DNA from: Caulobacter sp.
GTDB lineage: Bacteria; Pseudomonadota; Alphaproteobacteria; Caulobacterales; Caulobacteraceae
Direction: 5' to 3'
DNA length: 8,199 bases
NCBI GenBank assembly: GCA_014378155.1
Contig: JACMOF010000206.1
Coordinates: 1 to 8,199, forward strand
The notes beneath the pieces were generated by a model. The model made no database searches, was not told where the DNA came from, and saw only the letters and a list, made by a program, of their open reading frames with translations. How positions within the stretch are numbered: position 1 is the first letter of the stretch; every line of letters begins with the position of its first letter. A program made the position numbers and the translations under genes. This document shows, piece by piece, positions 1 through 4,966 of this stretch.

Positions 1-51
1 CCCGGAGGGGAGGGTGAGGGACCCGCCACGAAGTGGTGGGAGGGTGAGGGG
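1..51. repeat. Left arm of inverted repeat flanking the DUF559 gene
   Basis: This 51-bp GC-rich block reads, as its reverse complement, almost identically to 460-508 on the other side of the DUF559 gene. Both begin CCCCTCACCCTCCCAC, have CTTCG at the centre, then a GCGGG run, and end CTCCCCTCCGGG. They differ by a few substitutions and a 2-base length difference. The arm starts at the window edge and may continue upstream. It looks like an extragenic palindromic repeat of the kind common in alphaproteobacteria; the family name is unknown to me. Confidence 0.75.
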
Positions 52-120
52 TTACGCCGCCGAAAGTGAAACCCCGGTTACTTTGCTTGCCACGGTCATG
101 AGCCAAGCCAAGCTCGCGCC

Positions 121-459
121 ATGGATCCAATCGCCAACGCTCTCCGCCTGCGCCGAAACCAAACCATGGCCGAGGAAAAGCTGTGGCCCATCGTTCGCGG
201 TCGCCGCCTCGAGGGTTACAAGTTTCGCCGCCAGGTTCCAATTGATCGCTACTTCGCCGACTTCGTGTGTGTGGACGCGCATCTGATCGTCGAACTCGAC
301 GGCCCAACCCATGAGGGTCGGGAAGATTATGACGCCCAACGAACCGAAGTGCTGCAGCGCTGCGGGTATCGCGTCCTGCGGTTTGGCAACGAAACTGTGC
401 TGGCCGACCCTGGTGGCGTGGCCGAGGCCATTGGCGCGGCGCTCCGGCTGACGGTGTGA
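121..459 (+). CDS. DUF559 family endonuclease-like protein
   Basis: A 112-residue protein of the DUF559 family, small single-domain proteins related to Vsr-type nucleases of the PD-(D/E)XK fold. Visible signatures are the N-terminal RRNQTMAEEKLW segment (11-22), the FRRQVPIDRYFADFVC stretch (35-50), the ELDGPTH motif (58-64) and the C-terminal GYRVLRFGNETVL (82-94). By family analogy D47, E58, D60 and perhaps H64 would form the metal-binding nuclease site; this is inferred. The length is near the usual 110-130 residues, so the gene looks intact. The ATG at 121 is the only sensible start, because an in-frame TGA lies at 67-69 and no start codon intervenes; no clear Shine-Dalgarno is seen. It stands alone between two inverted copies of a 50-bp repeat and converges on thiE. 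The biological role of lone DUF559 proteins is not established, and no partner methylase or transposase is present. Confidence 0.85.
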   Translation: MDPIANALRLRRNQTMAEEKLWPIVRGRRLEGYKFRRQVPIDRYFADFVCVDAHLIVELDGPTHEGREDYDAQRTEVLQRCGYRVLRFGNETVLADPGGVAEAIGAALRLTV

Positions 460-508
460 CCCCTCACCCTCCCACGCTTCGCGCGGGCCCCTCCCTCTCC
501 CCTCCGGG
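460..508. repeat. Right arm of inverted repeat flanking the DUF559 gene
   Basis: This is the partner of 1-51 in opposite orientation. It begins immediately after the DUF559 stop codon and runs into the terminator hairpin of 493-514. The strong match between the arms, with the gene exactly between them, gives a compact 0.5-kb unit. Its outer part forms half of the terminator stem, so the repeat may double as the transcription stop. Confidence 0.75.
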
Positions 509-519
509 AGAGGGCTTTT
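493..519 (+). terminator. Rho-independent terminator after the DUF559 gene
   Basis: A perfect 9-bp stem, CCCTCTCCC (493-501) and GGGAGAGGG (506-514), with a 4-base CTCC loop is followed by CTTTT. This is a textbook intrinsic terminator for plus-strand transcription out of the DUF559 gene. In the minus direction the hairpin has no U-tract, so it serves thiE less well. The T-run overlaps the thiE stop codon (complement of 518-520). Confidence 0.8.
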
Positions 520-1162
520 AACCGCGCGCCGCCAGCCCTTCCGCGATCGCCGCGTTCAGCGCCGCGACGCCGGCCGCCGGGCCGCCGACATGCTTCCACA
601 CCCCTGCGGAGACGGCCAGGAAGTCTGCCCCCGCCGTGGCCAACGGGGCGGCGTTTTCCGCCGTGACGCCGCCGATCGCCACCGAGGGGACCTCCATGGT
701 CTCCTGCCAGATCGACAGGATCTCGAGATCGGCCGTGGCGGGGGCGTCCTTTGTGGTGGTCGGGAAGAAGGCCCCGAAGGCGACGTAGTCGGCGCCAGCC
801 TCGGCGGCCTCCATGGCCAGGTGACGGCTGTCATGGCAGGTGACGCCGATCATCGCGCCCTGGCCCATCAGCTTGCGGGCCTGGGCGAGGGGCATGTCGT
901 CCTGGCCGATGTGGACGCCATCGCAGCGGGTCTGGGCGGCGAGGTCGGGGCGGTCGTTGAGGATCACCGCTGCGTCGTGGGCGCGGGCGATCGGCGACAG
1001 AGCCTCGACGGCCGCCGCGATCGCCTCGTCCGACGCGTCCTTCAGCCGGATCTGCAAGGCGGCCACGTCGCCGCCGTCCAGGGCTTCGGCGAGGGTCCGC
1101 GCGAAGGCGGCCAGGTCGTCGAGGGTCGGCGGGGTGATCAAATAGAGGCGGCAGTCGGTCAT
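518..1162 (-). CDS. thiE: Thiamine phosphate synthase ThiE
   Basis: ThiE joins hydroxymethylpyrimidine diphosphate to the thiazole phosphate carboxylate, giving thiamine phosphate in the cytoplasm. The 214-residue product has the family length and TIM-barrel motifs in order: LYLIT strand 1 (6-10), QIRLKD with the diphosphate-contacting R39 and K41, the LNDRPDLA loop with N69 and D70, [10 protein letters not shown] with the metal-binding acidic residues near 88-89, GVTCHD (106-111), [11 protein letters not shown] with the Thr-rich loop and K138, and the phosphate-binding AIGGV (162-166). All substrate-contacting positions known for the family appear kept; a Thr (108) stands where Bacillus ThiE has Ser130. 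It is transcribed alone, divergent from bfd and convergent with the DUF559 gene, without other thi genes. No TPP riboswitch core is visible upstream of its start. No clear Shine-Dalgarno precedes the ATG. Confidence 0.93.
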   Translation of the reverse strand: MTDCRLYLITPPTLDDLAAFARTLAEALDGGDVAALQIRLKDASDEAIAAAVEALSPIARAHDAAVILNDRPDLAAQTRCDGVHIGQDDMPLAQARKLMGQGAMIGVTCHDSRHLAMEAAEAGADYVAFGAFFPTTTKDAPATADLEILSIWQETMEVPSVAIGGVTAENAAPLATAGADFLAVSAGVWKHVGGPAAGVAALNAAIAEGLAARG

Positions 1163-1210
1163 GGGGCTGGATTACGCCGATTTGACGCATCGGGCGAGGG
1201 CTGGATCAAG

Positions 1211-1343
1211 TCCTGTCCCCTGTGGGGGAGGCGGCCGAAGGCCGGTGGTGGGAGTGTTGGGATCGTCGATCCGGGGGTGCGGCTGGCTGCCGACCACTCC
1301 CTCCTCCGTCGGCTTCGCCCACACCTGTCCCACAGGGGGAGGA
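1211..1343. repeat. Imperfect inverted repeat in the thiE-bfd gap
   Basis: The arms are 1211-1256 and 1294-1343. Read toward each other both run TCCT, CCCCTGTGGG, AGG, then a CGAAG core and a GG-rich stretch ending GGGAGTG, with scattered mismatches and small length differences. Each arm also folds on itself, for example GGCC-GAA-GGCC at 1232-1244. It separates the divergent thiE and bfd starts without touching the bfd promoter at 1364. Its anatomy (C-rich flank, CTTCG/CGAAG core, CCCCTGTGGG or CCCATAGGG end) resembles the palindrome at 4823-4942, suggesting one extragenic repeat family. No coding capacity is seen. Confidence 0.65.
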
Positions 1344-1363
1344 TTTGTCGCACTGCGAGTCAG

Positions 1364-1392
1364 TTGCAAAATCTCCATGCCTCCGCTACATG
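1364..1392 (+). promoter_or_regulatory. Candidate housekeeping promoter of bfd
   Basis: TTGCAAA (1364-1370) and GCTACATG (1385-1392) are separated by 14 bases. This resembles the Caulobacter housekeeping promoter consensus (TTGACGS, 10-14 bases, GCTANAWC): 7 of 8 positions fit in the -10 element and about half in the -35. Read as a classical sigma-70 promoter it is TTGCAA, 17 bases, TACATG. Transcription would start inside the Fur box just downstream. Confidence 0.5.
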
Positions 1393-1409
1393 AGAATGAC
1401 AATCATTCG
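1391..1409 (+). promoter_or_regulatory. Fur box in the bfd promoter
   Basis: The core AATGACAATCATT (1395-1407) matches 12 of 13 central bases of the classical Fur box, and GAATGA/TCATTC (1394-1399 and 1403-1408) form a perfect inverted repeat around a 3-base centre. The outer bases fit less well. The site overlaps the end of the predicted -10 element and the expected transcription start, the usual place for repression by Fe-bound Fur. Caulobacter Fur is known to recognise an E. coli-like box. Predicted effect: bfd, and any readthrough into bfr, rises when iron is scarce, which suits release of stored iron. Confidence 0.7.
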
Positions 1410-1424
1410 GCGGGAACGAATTCC

Positions 1425-1610
1425 TTGTACGTCTGCAACTGTAACGGCATCCGCGAGCGCGACGTGCGCGCCGCCATCGACGCTGGCGCCACCCGCCCGG
1501 CGGAGGTTTTTCGTCACAAGGGCTGCCAGGCCCAGTGCGCCAAGTGCGTGTGCGAAATGCGCCAGATGATCCAGGACAACCAACAAGCCCTGGCCTACGC
1601 CGCCGAATAG
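1425..1610 (+). CDS. bfd: Bacterioferritin-associated ferredoxin Bfd
   Basis: Bfd is a small [2Fe-2S] protein that binds bacterioferritin and passes electrons to its ferric core so stored iron can be released. From a TTG start at 1425 the product is 61 residues and begins MYVCNCNGIRERDVRAA, the family's typical opening. Cys4, Cys6, Cys38 and Cys41 fall exactly where E. coli Bfd has its cluster ligands; Cys34 and Cys43 are additional. An in-frame ATG at 1377 would add 16 residues, but those codons overlap the promoter -10 and the Fur box, so TTG is preferred. The Shine-Dalgarno is poor (a GGGAAC stretch), suggesting modest translation. bfr follows after 122 bp in the same direction, the classical pairing. 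Regulation is probably by Fur. Confidence 0.88.
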   Translation: MYVCNCNGIRERDVRAAIDAGATRPAEVFRHKGCQAQCAKCVCEMRQMIQDNQQALAYAAE

Positions 1611-1705
1611 GCGACCGTGAAACCGTCTCACGCTTTTCCGTGAGGCTGAGATACACTTGCAGACATAGCGGTTGAAGCCGTCCGAGCGATGGATCACGGT
1701 CGCCT
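1609..1705 (+). other. Long-range inverted repeat between bfd and bfr
   Basis: A perfect 12-bp inverted repeat, AGGCGACCGTGA (1609-1620) and TCACGGTCGCCT (1694-1705), encloses 73 bases. Inside are a hairpin CTCACG/CGTGAG (1627-1632 and 1639-1644, CTTTTC loop) and a 5-bp pairing AACCG/CGGTT (1621-1625 and 1669-1673) that would stack on the outer stem. The left arm begins in the bfd stop codon and the right arm ends 15 bases before the bfr Shine-Dalgarno. There is no U-tract, so it is not a standard terminator. It could be a folded bfr leader, an RNA processing site protecting one cistron, or a protein-binding site; which of these is unknown. Confidence 0.5.
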
Positions 1706-1732
1706 CGACTTTCGAATCTGAGGAGACCCGCC

Positions 1733-2212
1733 ATGCAAGGCGATCCCGGCATCATCCGGCTCTTGAACGCGGTGCTCACCAATGAGCTGACGGCGGTGAA
1801 CCAGTACTTCCTGCACGCGCGGATGTACGACAACTGGGGATTCAAGCGCCTGGGCAAGATCACCTATGACGAGTCCATCGGCGAGATGAAGCACGCCGAC
1901 AAGCTGATCAGCCGCATCCTGTTCCTCGAGGGCCTGCCCAATCTGCAGGATCTGCACAAGCTGAAGATCGGCGAGACGATCCCCGAGTGCCTGGCCTCGG
2001 ACCTGTCGGTCGAGATCGGTGGCCGCGAGACCCTGATCCCCGGCATCATCCAGTGCGAACAGGCCCGCGACTATGTCAGCCGTGAACTGCTGCGCGAGAT
2101 CCTGACCGACACCGAGGAGCACATCGACTTCCTCGAAATGCAGCTGGGTCTGGTCAGGGCGCTGGGCGAACAGAACTACCTGCAGAGCGCCGTAGGCGAA
2201 CTGCCGGCGTAG
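1733..2212 (+). CDS. bfr: Bacterioferritin Bfr
   Basis: Bfr is a haem-binding 24-subunit ferritin that oxidises Fe(II) and stores ferric iron in the cytoplasm. The 159-residue protein aligns without gaps to E. coli Bfr, sharing NQYFLHARM (23-31), EMKHAD (51-56), ILFLEGLPNLQDL (62-74), DYVSR (113-117) and QNYLQ (147-151). The haem ligand Met52 is present. Ferroxidase ligands Glu18, Glu51, His54, Glu94 and His130 are kept, but position 127, Glu in E. coli, is Thr here (ILTDTEEHID), with Glu128 and Glu129 beside it. A good Shine-Dalgarno AGGAG (1721-1725) lies 7 bases before the ATG. It follows bfd and may share its transcript, or have its own start in the structured gap. A 12-bp palindrome CTCCGCGCGGAG (2216-2227) follows the stop. 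Confidence 0.95.
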   Translation: MQGDPGIIRLLNAVLTNELTAVNQYFLHARMYDNWGFKRLGKITYDESIGEMKHADKLISRILFLEGLPNLQDLHKLKIGETIPECLASDLSVEIGGRETLIPGIIQCEQARDYVSRELLREILTDTEEHIDFLEMQLGLVRALGEQNYLQSAVGELPA

Positions 2213-2301
2213 TTCCTCCGCGCGGAGAGCCCTATCGCCGGCCATCTGGAACCAAGGTGCAGCTGAAAGGGTTACAGCCATGTTTCGCGAGGAGTCCCGG
2301 C

Positions 2302-2889
2302 ATGCACATCCCGAACGGTAGATCCCACGGGAGGCGGGCCCACGCCGGCCGCGAGTCGTTCGAGATCGACATGAAAGACGATACCCCGACCTCGGCGGGG
2401 GCCCAGCTGGCCCTCGGCCTGGCCCTGGCTGGCGGGGCGATCCTGGTGTCCACCCTGCTGGGGCGCCGTCACGAGCGGATGATCGACGACGAGGAATACG
2501 CCGTCGGCTACGCCGAAATGCACGAGCCGGTGGCGCACCAGCCCAAGAAGCTGACCAGCCTGATCCTCCCGCCGCTGTTCATCGCCATGACCCTGTCGGG
2601 CCTGCGGATCTGGAACGCGCCGTCAAGCCCTACCCGCACTCGGGCGCTGACCCTGTGGAGCCTGGTCCAGGGCTTCAACGCTCTGTGGCTGGCCCTGGGG
2701 GCCAAGCGCGTCGGCGGGCAACTGGGCGCTGCGGCGGCGTCGCTGGCGGCCTCGGCGGCCTATGCGATCCAGGCGCGCAAGCTGGTCGTCCCGGCCTCGG
2801 GCTTTTCCAGCCCCTATCTCGGCTGGCTAGGCTTCGCCAACGCCCTGACCGAAGAGCTCTGGAAGCGCCCACGCGTTACGGTGCATTAA
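2302..2889 (+). CDS. Divergent TspO/MBR-like membrane protein
   Basis: A 195-residue protein with about five hydrophobic segments (near 34-54, 85-104, 115-134, 138-158 and 166-187). The ILPPLF start of segment 2, the ALTLWSLVQGFNALW pattern (115-129) and the closing SPYLGWLGFANALTEELWKR (170-189) resemble TspO/MBR proteins, which usually show an aromatic-rich LN.AW helix and PYL.W..fA..LN at the C-terminus. TspO proteins bind porphyrins and haem and act in stress or photosynthetic regulation; that role here is inference. The first segment and its acidic loop (61-78) are not typical. The start at 2302 is chosen because GGAG (2291-2294) lies 7 bases upstream. The ATG at 2371 gives a cleaner 172-residue protein but has no Shine-Dalgarno. 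It lies 89 bp after bfr in the same direction, making an iron/haem neighbourhood. It could instead be an uncharacterised membrane protein. Confidence 0.6.
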   Translation: MHIPNGRSHGRRAHAGRESFEIDMKDDTPTSAGAQLALGLALAGGAILVSTLLGRRHERMIDDEEYAVGYAEMHEPVAHQPKKLTSLILPPLFIAMTLSGLRIWNAPSSPTRTRALTLWSLVQGFNALWLALGAKRVGGQLGAAAASLAASAAYAIQARKLVVPASGFSSPYLGWLGFANALTEELWKRPRVTVH

Positions 2890-2898
2890 AATAACACG

Positions 2899-2921
2899 GT
2901 TCATCGACCGTTCATGCGGTC
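2899..2921 (+). promoter_or_regulatory. Tandem GTTCAT repeats upstream of the lipoprotein gene
   Basis: GTTCAT occurs twice at 11-base spacing (2899-2904 and 2910-2915), and GACCG/CGGTC (2906-2910 and 2917-2921) forms a short inverted repeat across the second copy. An 11-bp direct repeat is the layout used by OmpR/PhoB-type regulators, but the sequence is not a recognised box. It is the only notable structure in the 74-bp gap that should contain the promoter of the lipoprotein-sigma-anti-sigma unit. No convincing ECF-type -35/-10 pair was found here. Confidence 0.25.
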
Positions 2922-2963
2922 AAGCTTTAGCTCCCTCCAACATCGTTTGAGGGGAGGTTTTCC

Positions 2964-3599
2964 ATGCGTCCTTTGTTGCTGATCCCGATCCTGGCCGGCA
3001 CGCTGCTGCTGGCCAGTTGTGAAACCATGAGCAAGGACGCCTGCCTGCAGGGCGACTGGGCTGGCGTCGGTTTCAAGGATGGCGAGGCGGGGCGTCCGCA
3101 GAGCCGGCTGGACGACCACGCCAAGGCCTGCGCCAAGGCGGGCGTCGCCCCCGATCCCGCGCCCTATTTCGCGGCCCGCGACCAGGGCCTGAAACTTTAT
3201 TGCACGCCGCCGCGCGGCTTTCAGGAAGGTCGCCAGGGCAATGGTTATGCCGGGGTCTGTCCGGAACGGATCGAAGGCGACTTCCTGGCGGCCTATGCCG
3301 ACGGCAAGCTGGTCCACGCGGCCGCCTCGCGGCTCAACCAGGCGATGTCCGACCGCGACAGCGCCGATCGCCGGGCAGAGAAGCGCGACCGTGACGCGAG
3401 GGGCGTCGAGGACGAACTGCGCAATCCCAAGCTCAACGACGAGCAGAAGCACGAACTGCGCGACCGCCTGAACCGCCTGCGCAGCGAACAGCGCTCCGCC
3501 GTCGAGGACGGCCGCCGGGCGGAGTGGGCGCGCCGCGACGCCGAACGCGAGGTCGATGCTTTGGAGCACCGGTTCGCGCCAGTTTACGGCGGCTGGTGA
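2964..3599 (+). CDS. DUF2799 outer-membrane lipoprotein with C-terminal coiled coil
   Basis: A 211-residue predicted lipoprotein. The signal peptide ends in the lipobox LASC with Cys19 as the lipidated residue; residue +2 is Glu, so outer-membrane sorting is expected. Residues 27-100 match DUF2799 in layout: C27, GDW (30-32), G-x-x-DG-x-x-G (35-42), C56, PYFAARDQGL..YC (67-80), GNGYAGVCP (92-100). The four domain cysteines (27, 56, 80, 99) could form disulfides in the periplasm. Residues about 121-205 are highly charged, rich in Arg, Glu, Asp and Ala, and probably form a long coiled coil. The start is well supported by GGGGAGG (2951-2957) 6 bases before the ATG. The sigma-factor gene begins only 15 bases after the stop, so it is probably the first gene of that operon. 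The function of DUF2799 is unknown; a cell-envelope or stress-sensing role is only a suggestion. Confidence 0.8.
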   Translation: MRPLLLIPILAGTLLLASCETMSKDACLQGDWAGVGFKDGEAGRPQSRLDDHAKACAKAGVAPDPAPYFAARDQGLKLYCTPPRGFQEGRQGNGYAGVCPERIEGDFLAAYADGKLVHAAASRLNQAMSDRDSADRRAEKRDRDARGVEDELRNPKLNDEQKHELRDRLNRLRSEQRSAVEDGRRAEWARRDAEREVDALEHRFAPVYGGW

Positions 3600-3614
3600 A
3601 GTCCAGAAGCGGCC

Positions 3615-4184
3615 TTGCCGTTCCGCGCCGGTCAAGGGCGATCAAAAATATCCGAAGCCGACCTGGAGGCGCTGATGCTGCTGGGCCTGGACGGCGACGC
3701 GCCGGCATATCGGTTGTTGCTGTCGCAGCTTGGTGGTCGTCTGCGCGCCTATTTCGAGCGCTGCATGCGCGACGCGCCCGGCGATGTGGAGGACCTGGTG
3801 CAAGAGACCCTGATGGCGGTGCATACGCGGCGCGCGACCTATGATCGCGCCCAGCCGTTCACCCCCTGGGCCTTTGCCCTGGCGCGCTACAAGCTGATCG
3901 ATTACTGGCGCCGCCGCCGCATTCGTGTGACCGTGCCGCTCGACGACGATGTTGAGATCCTGGCCGCCTATGCTCCCGACCCCGGCTCGACGCTGGACCT
4001 GGGTCGGGCGTTGGACACCCTGCCCGAACGCCAGCGCGACCTGGTGCGCGGCGTCAAGATCGACGGCCTCAGCCTTGCGGAAGCTGGCGCACGCGCCGGG
4101 GTTTCGGAAGGCGCGGCCAAGGTCGCCCTGCACCGGGCGCTCAAGTCTCTTCGCGAAAGGATGCGTGGTCGTGCGGACGGATGA
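3615..4184 (+). CDS. sigF: ECF sigma factor, SigF/ECF16-like
   Basis: An extracytoplasmic-function sigma factor of 189 residues. Sigma region 2 spans about 30-105, with DVEDLVQETLMAVH (58-70) as region 2.2 and PWAFALARYKLIDYWRRRR (84-101) as 2.3-2.4. Region 4 spans about 129-183, with the helix-turn-helix SLAEAGARAGVSEGAAKVALHR (153-174). The next gene encodes a DUF1109/NrsF-like anti-sigma factor and overlaps it by 14 bases, the pairing of the Caulobacter SigF group, which responds to heavy-metal and oxidative stress. The start is uncertain. TTG at 3615 keeps the LEALM segment (17-21) that relatives usually have and lies close behind the lipoprotein gene. ATG at 3675 has a better Shine-Dalgarno, GGAGG (3665-3669), but would remove that segment. 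Whether this is the SigF orthologue or a paralogue cannot be settled from this window. Confidence 0.87.
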   Translation: MPFRAGQGRSKISEADLEALMLLGLDGDAPAYRLLLSQLGGRLRAYFERCMRDAPGDVEDLVQETLMAVHTRRATYDRAQPFTPWAFALARYKLIDYWRRRRIRVTVPLDDDVEILAAYAPDPGSTLDLGRALDTLPERQRDLVRGVKIDGLSLAEAGARAGVSEGAAKVALHRALKSLRERMRGRADG

Positions 4185-4812
4185 TCTGATCGATCAGCTG
4201 GCCACCGCCCCGCGCGCCATTCCGGGCGGCGCGGTGCAGCGCCGCCTCGTGGGGGTCGCGGGGGCTGGCGCCCTGGCGGCCCTGGTGCTGGTGCTGGCCT
4301 GGCTGCACACCCGCGCCGATCTGGCGCAGGCGATGACCGGCCGGATGTTCTGGATGAAGGCCAGCTATACGGCGCTGTTGGCGATCGCTGGCTTCTGGGC
4401 GCTGGAGCGCCTGGCCCGGCCGGACGGCGCGCCTCGCCGGGCCCTGACCTTCGGGGCGGCGGTGCTGACGCTGTTCCTGGTCGCCGGCTTGACACAGGGT
4501 GTGCTCAGCGAGCCCGACCAGAGAATGGCCATGTTGCGCGGCGACTCTTGGACGGTCTGCGCCCGCAATATCCTGATGCTGGCCTTGCCCGGCCTGGCGG
4601 CGACCCTGCTGGTCTTGCGCGGCATGGCCCCGACCCGGCCCACCTTGACCGGCTTCGCGGCGGGAGCCTTCGCCGGCGGCGTGGCGGCCACGGTCTACGG
4701 CCTGCACTGCGGCGAGAGCACCATGGTGTTCGTGGGGGTCTGGTACACGCTCGGCGTGCTGGGAACCGGGGCGCTGGGGGCGTTGCTCGGGCGGTGGGTG
4801 CTGAAGTGGTAG
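4171..4812 (+). CDS. nrsF: DUF1109/NrsF-like membrane anti-sigma factor
   Basis: A 213-residue inner-membrane protein with six predicted membrane helices (about 25-45, 64-80, 93-112, 132-150, 161-177 and 186-208) and a short cytoplasmic N-terminus, the DUF1109 layout. The two family cysteines are present as WTVC130 and HC180GES; in Caulobacter NrsF the corresponding Cys131 and Cys181 are needed for the stress response. It should hold the ECF sigma factor at the membrane and release it when the cysteines react with metal or oxidant. The GTG at 4171 is taken as start: AAAGGA (4156-4161) lies 9 bases before it, and the overlap with the sigma stop suggests translational coupling. GTG at 4165 is the alternative; the same frame is open further upstream but only antiparallels the sigma gene. 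Transcription probably ends in the palindrome from 4823. Confidence 0.88.
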   Translation: MRTDDLIDQLATAPRAIPGGAVQRRLVGVAGAGALAALVLVLAWLHTRADLAQAMTGRMFWMKASYTALLAIAGFWALERLARPDGAPRRALTFGAAVLTLFLVAGLTQGVLSEPDQRMAMLRGDSWTVCARNILMLALPGLAATLLVLRGMAPTRPTLTGFAAGAFAGGVAATVYGLHCGESTMVFVGVWYTLGVLGTGALGALLGRWVLKW

Positions 4813-4822
4813 CAGATCACGC

Positions 4823-4942
4823 ACTTGCCCCCACCTGACCGCTTCGCGGTCTGTCCGCCCCCATAGGGGGCGGAGCTCGCCCGGTTGGGCTCCGCTCCCT
4901 ATGGGGGCGGACAGGAGACGAAGTCGCCAGGTGGGGGCAAGT
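4823..4942. repeat. Large nested palindrome between nrsF and efp
   Basis: The outer arms ACTTGCCCCCACCTG (4823-4837 and complement at 4928-4942) are a perfect 15-bp pair. The inner arms 4851-4876 and 4889-4914 pair over 26 bp with a single mismatch around a 12-base loop. Between them, 4838-4850 (ACCGC-TTC-GCGGT) folds on itself and faces 4915-4927, which shares its CTTCG core. It lies between convergent nrsF and efp and should act as a bidirectional stop for both, though no clear U-tract is present. Its build resembles the repeat at 1211-1343. The efp stop follows 25 bases later. Confidence 0.85.
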
Positions 4943-4966
4943 ATTCGCCGCCCTCCGGTCTGACGA

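Noticed and set aside
50..86. ECF-type GTAACC promoter on the minus strand
   Set aside because: GTAACC occurs at the complement of 76-81 and near 51-56, but no matching -10 at the right distance and no gene downstream within the window support it.
590..1393. Long plus-strand open frame antisense to thiE
   Set aside because: The minus strand encodes all ThiE motifs; the plus-strand translation is Gly/Arg-rich shadow sequence that runs on through the intergenic repeat.
1163..1424. A TPP riboswitch controlling thiE
   Set aside because: Read on the minus strand, the region before the thiE ATG shows no recognisable thi-box core; the visible structure is the repeat at 1211-1343.
1377..1424. Upstream ATG start for bfd
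   Set aside because: It would put the promoter -10 and Fur box inside the gene and add 16 residues not found in Bfd, whose usual N-terminus is MYVC.
1694..2281. Long minus-strand open frame opposite bfr
   Set aside because: Bfr on the plus strand is unmistakable; the antisense frame is a by-product of high GC and has no recognisable motifs.
2280..2321. 13-codon upstream ORF overlapping the TspO-like start
   Set aside because: It begins with ATG and ends in TAG, but has no distinctive content; too short to support as a leader peptide.
4141..4824. Minus-strand frame opposite nrsF
   Set aside because: The product is Gln/Arg/His-rich without motifs, while the plus strand gives a clean six-helix DUF1109 protein.
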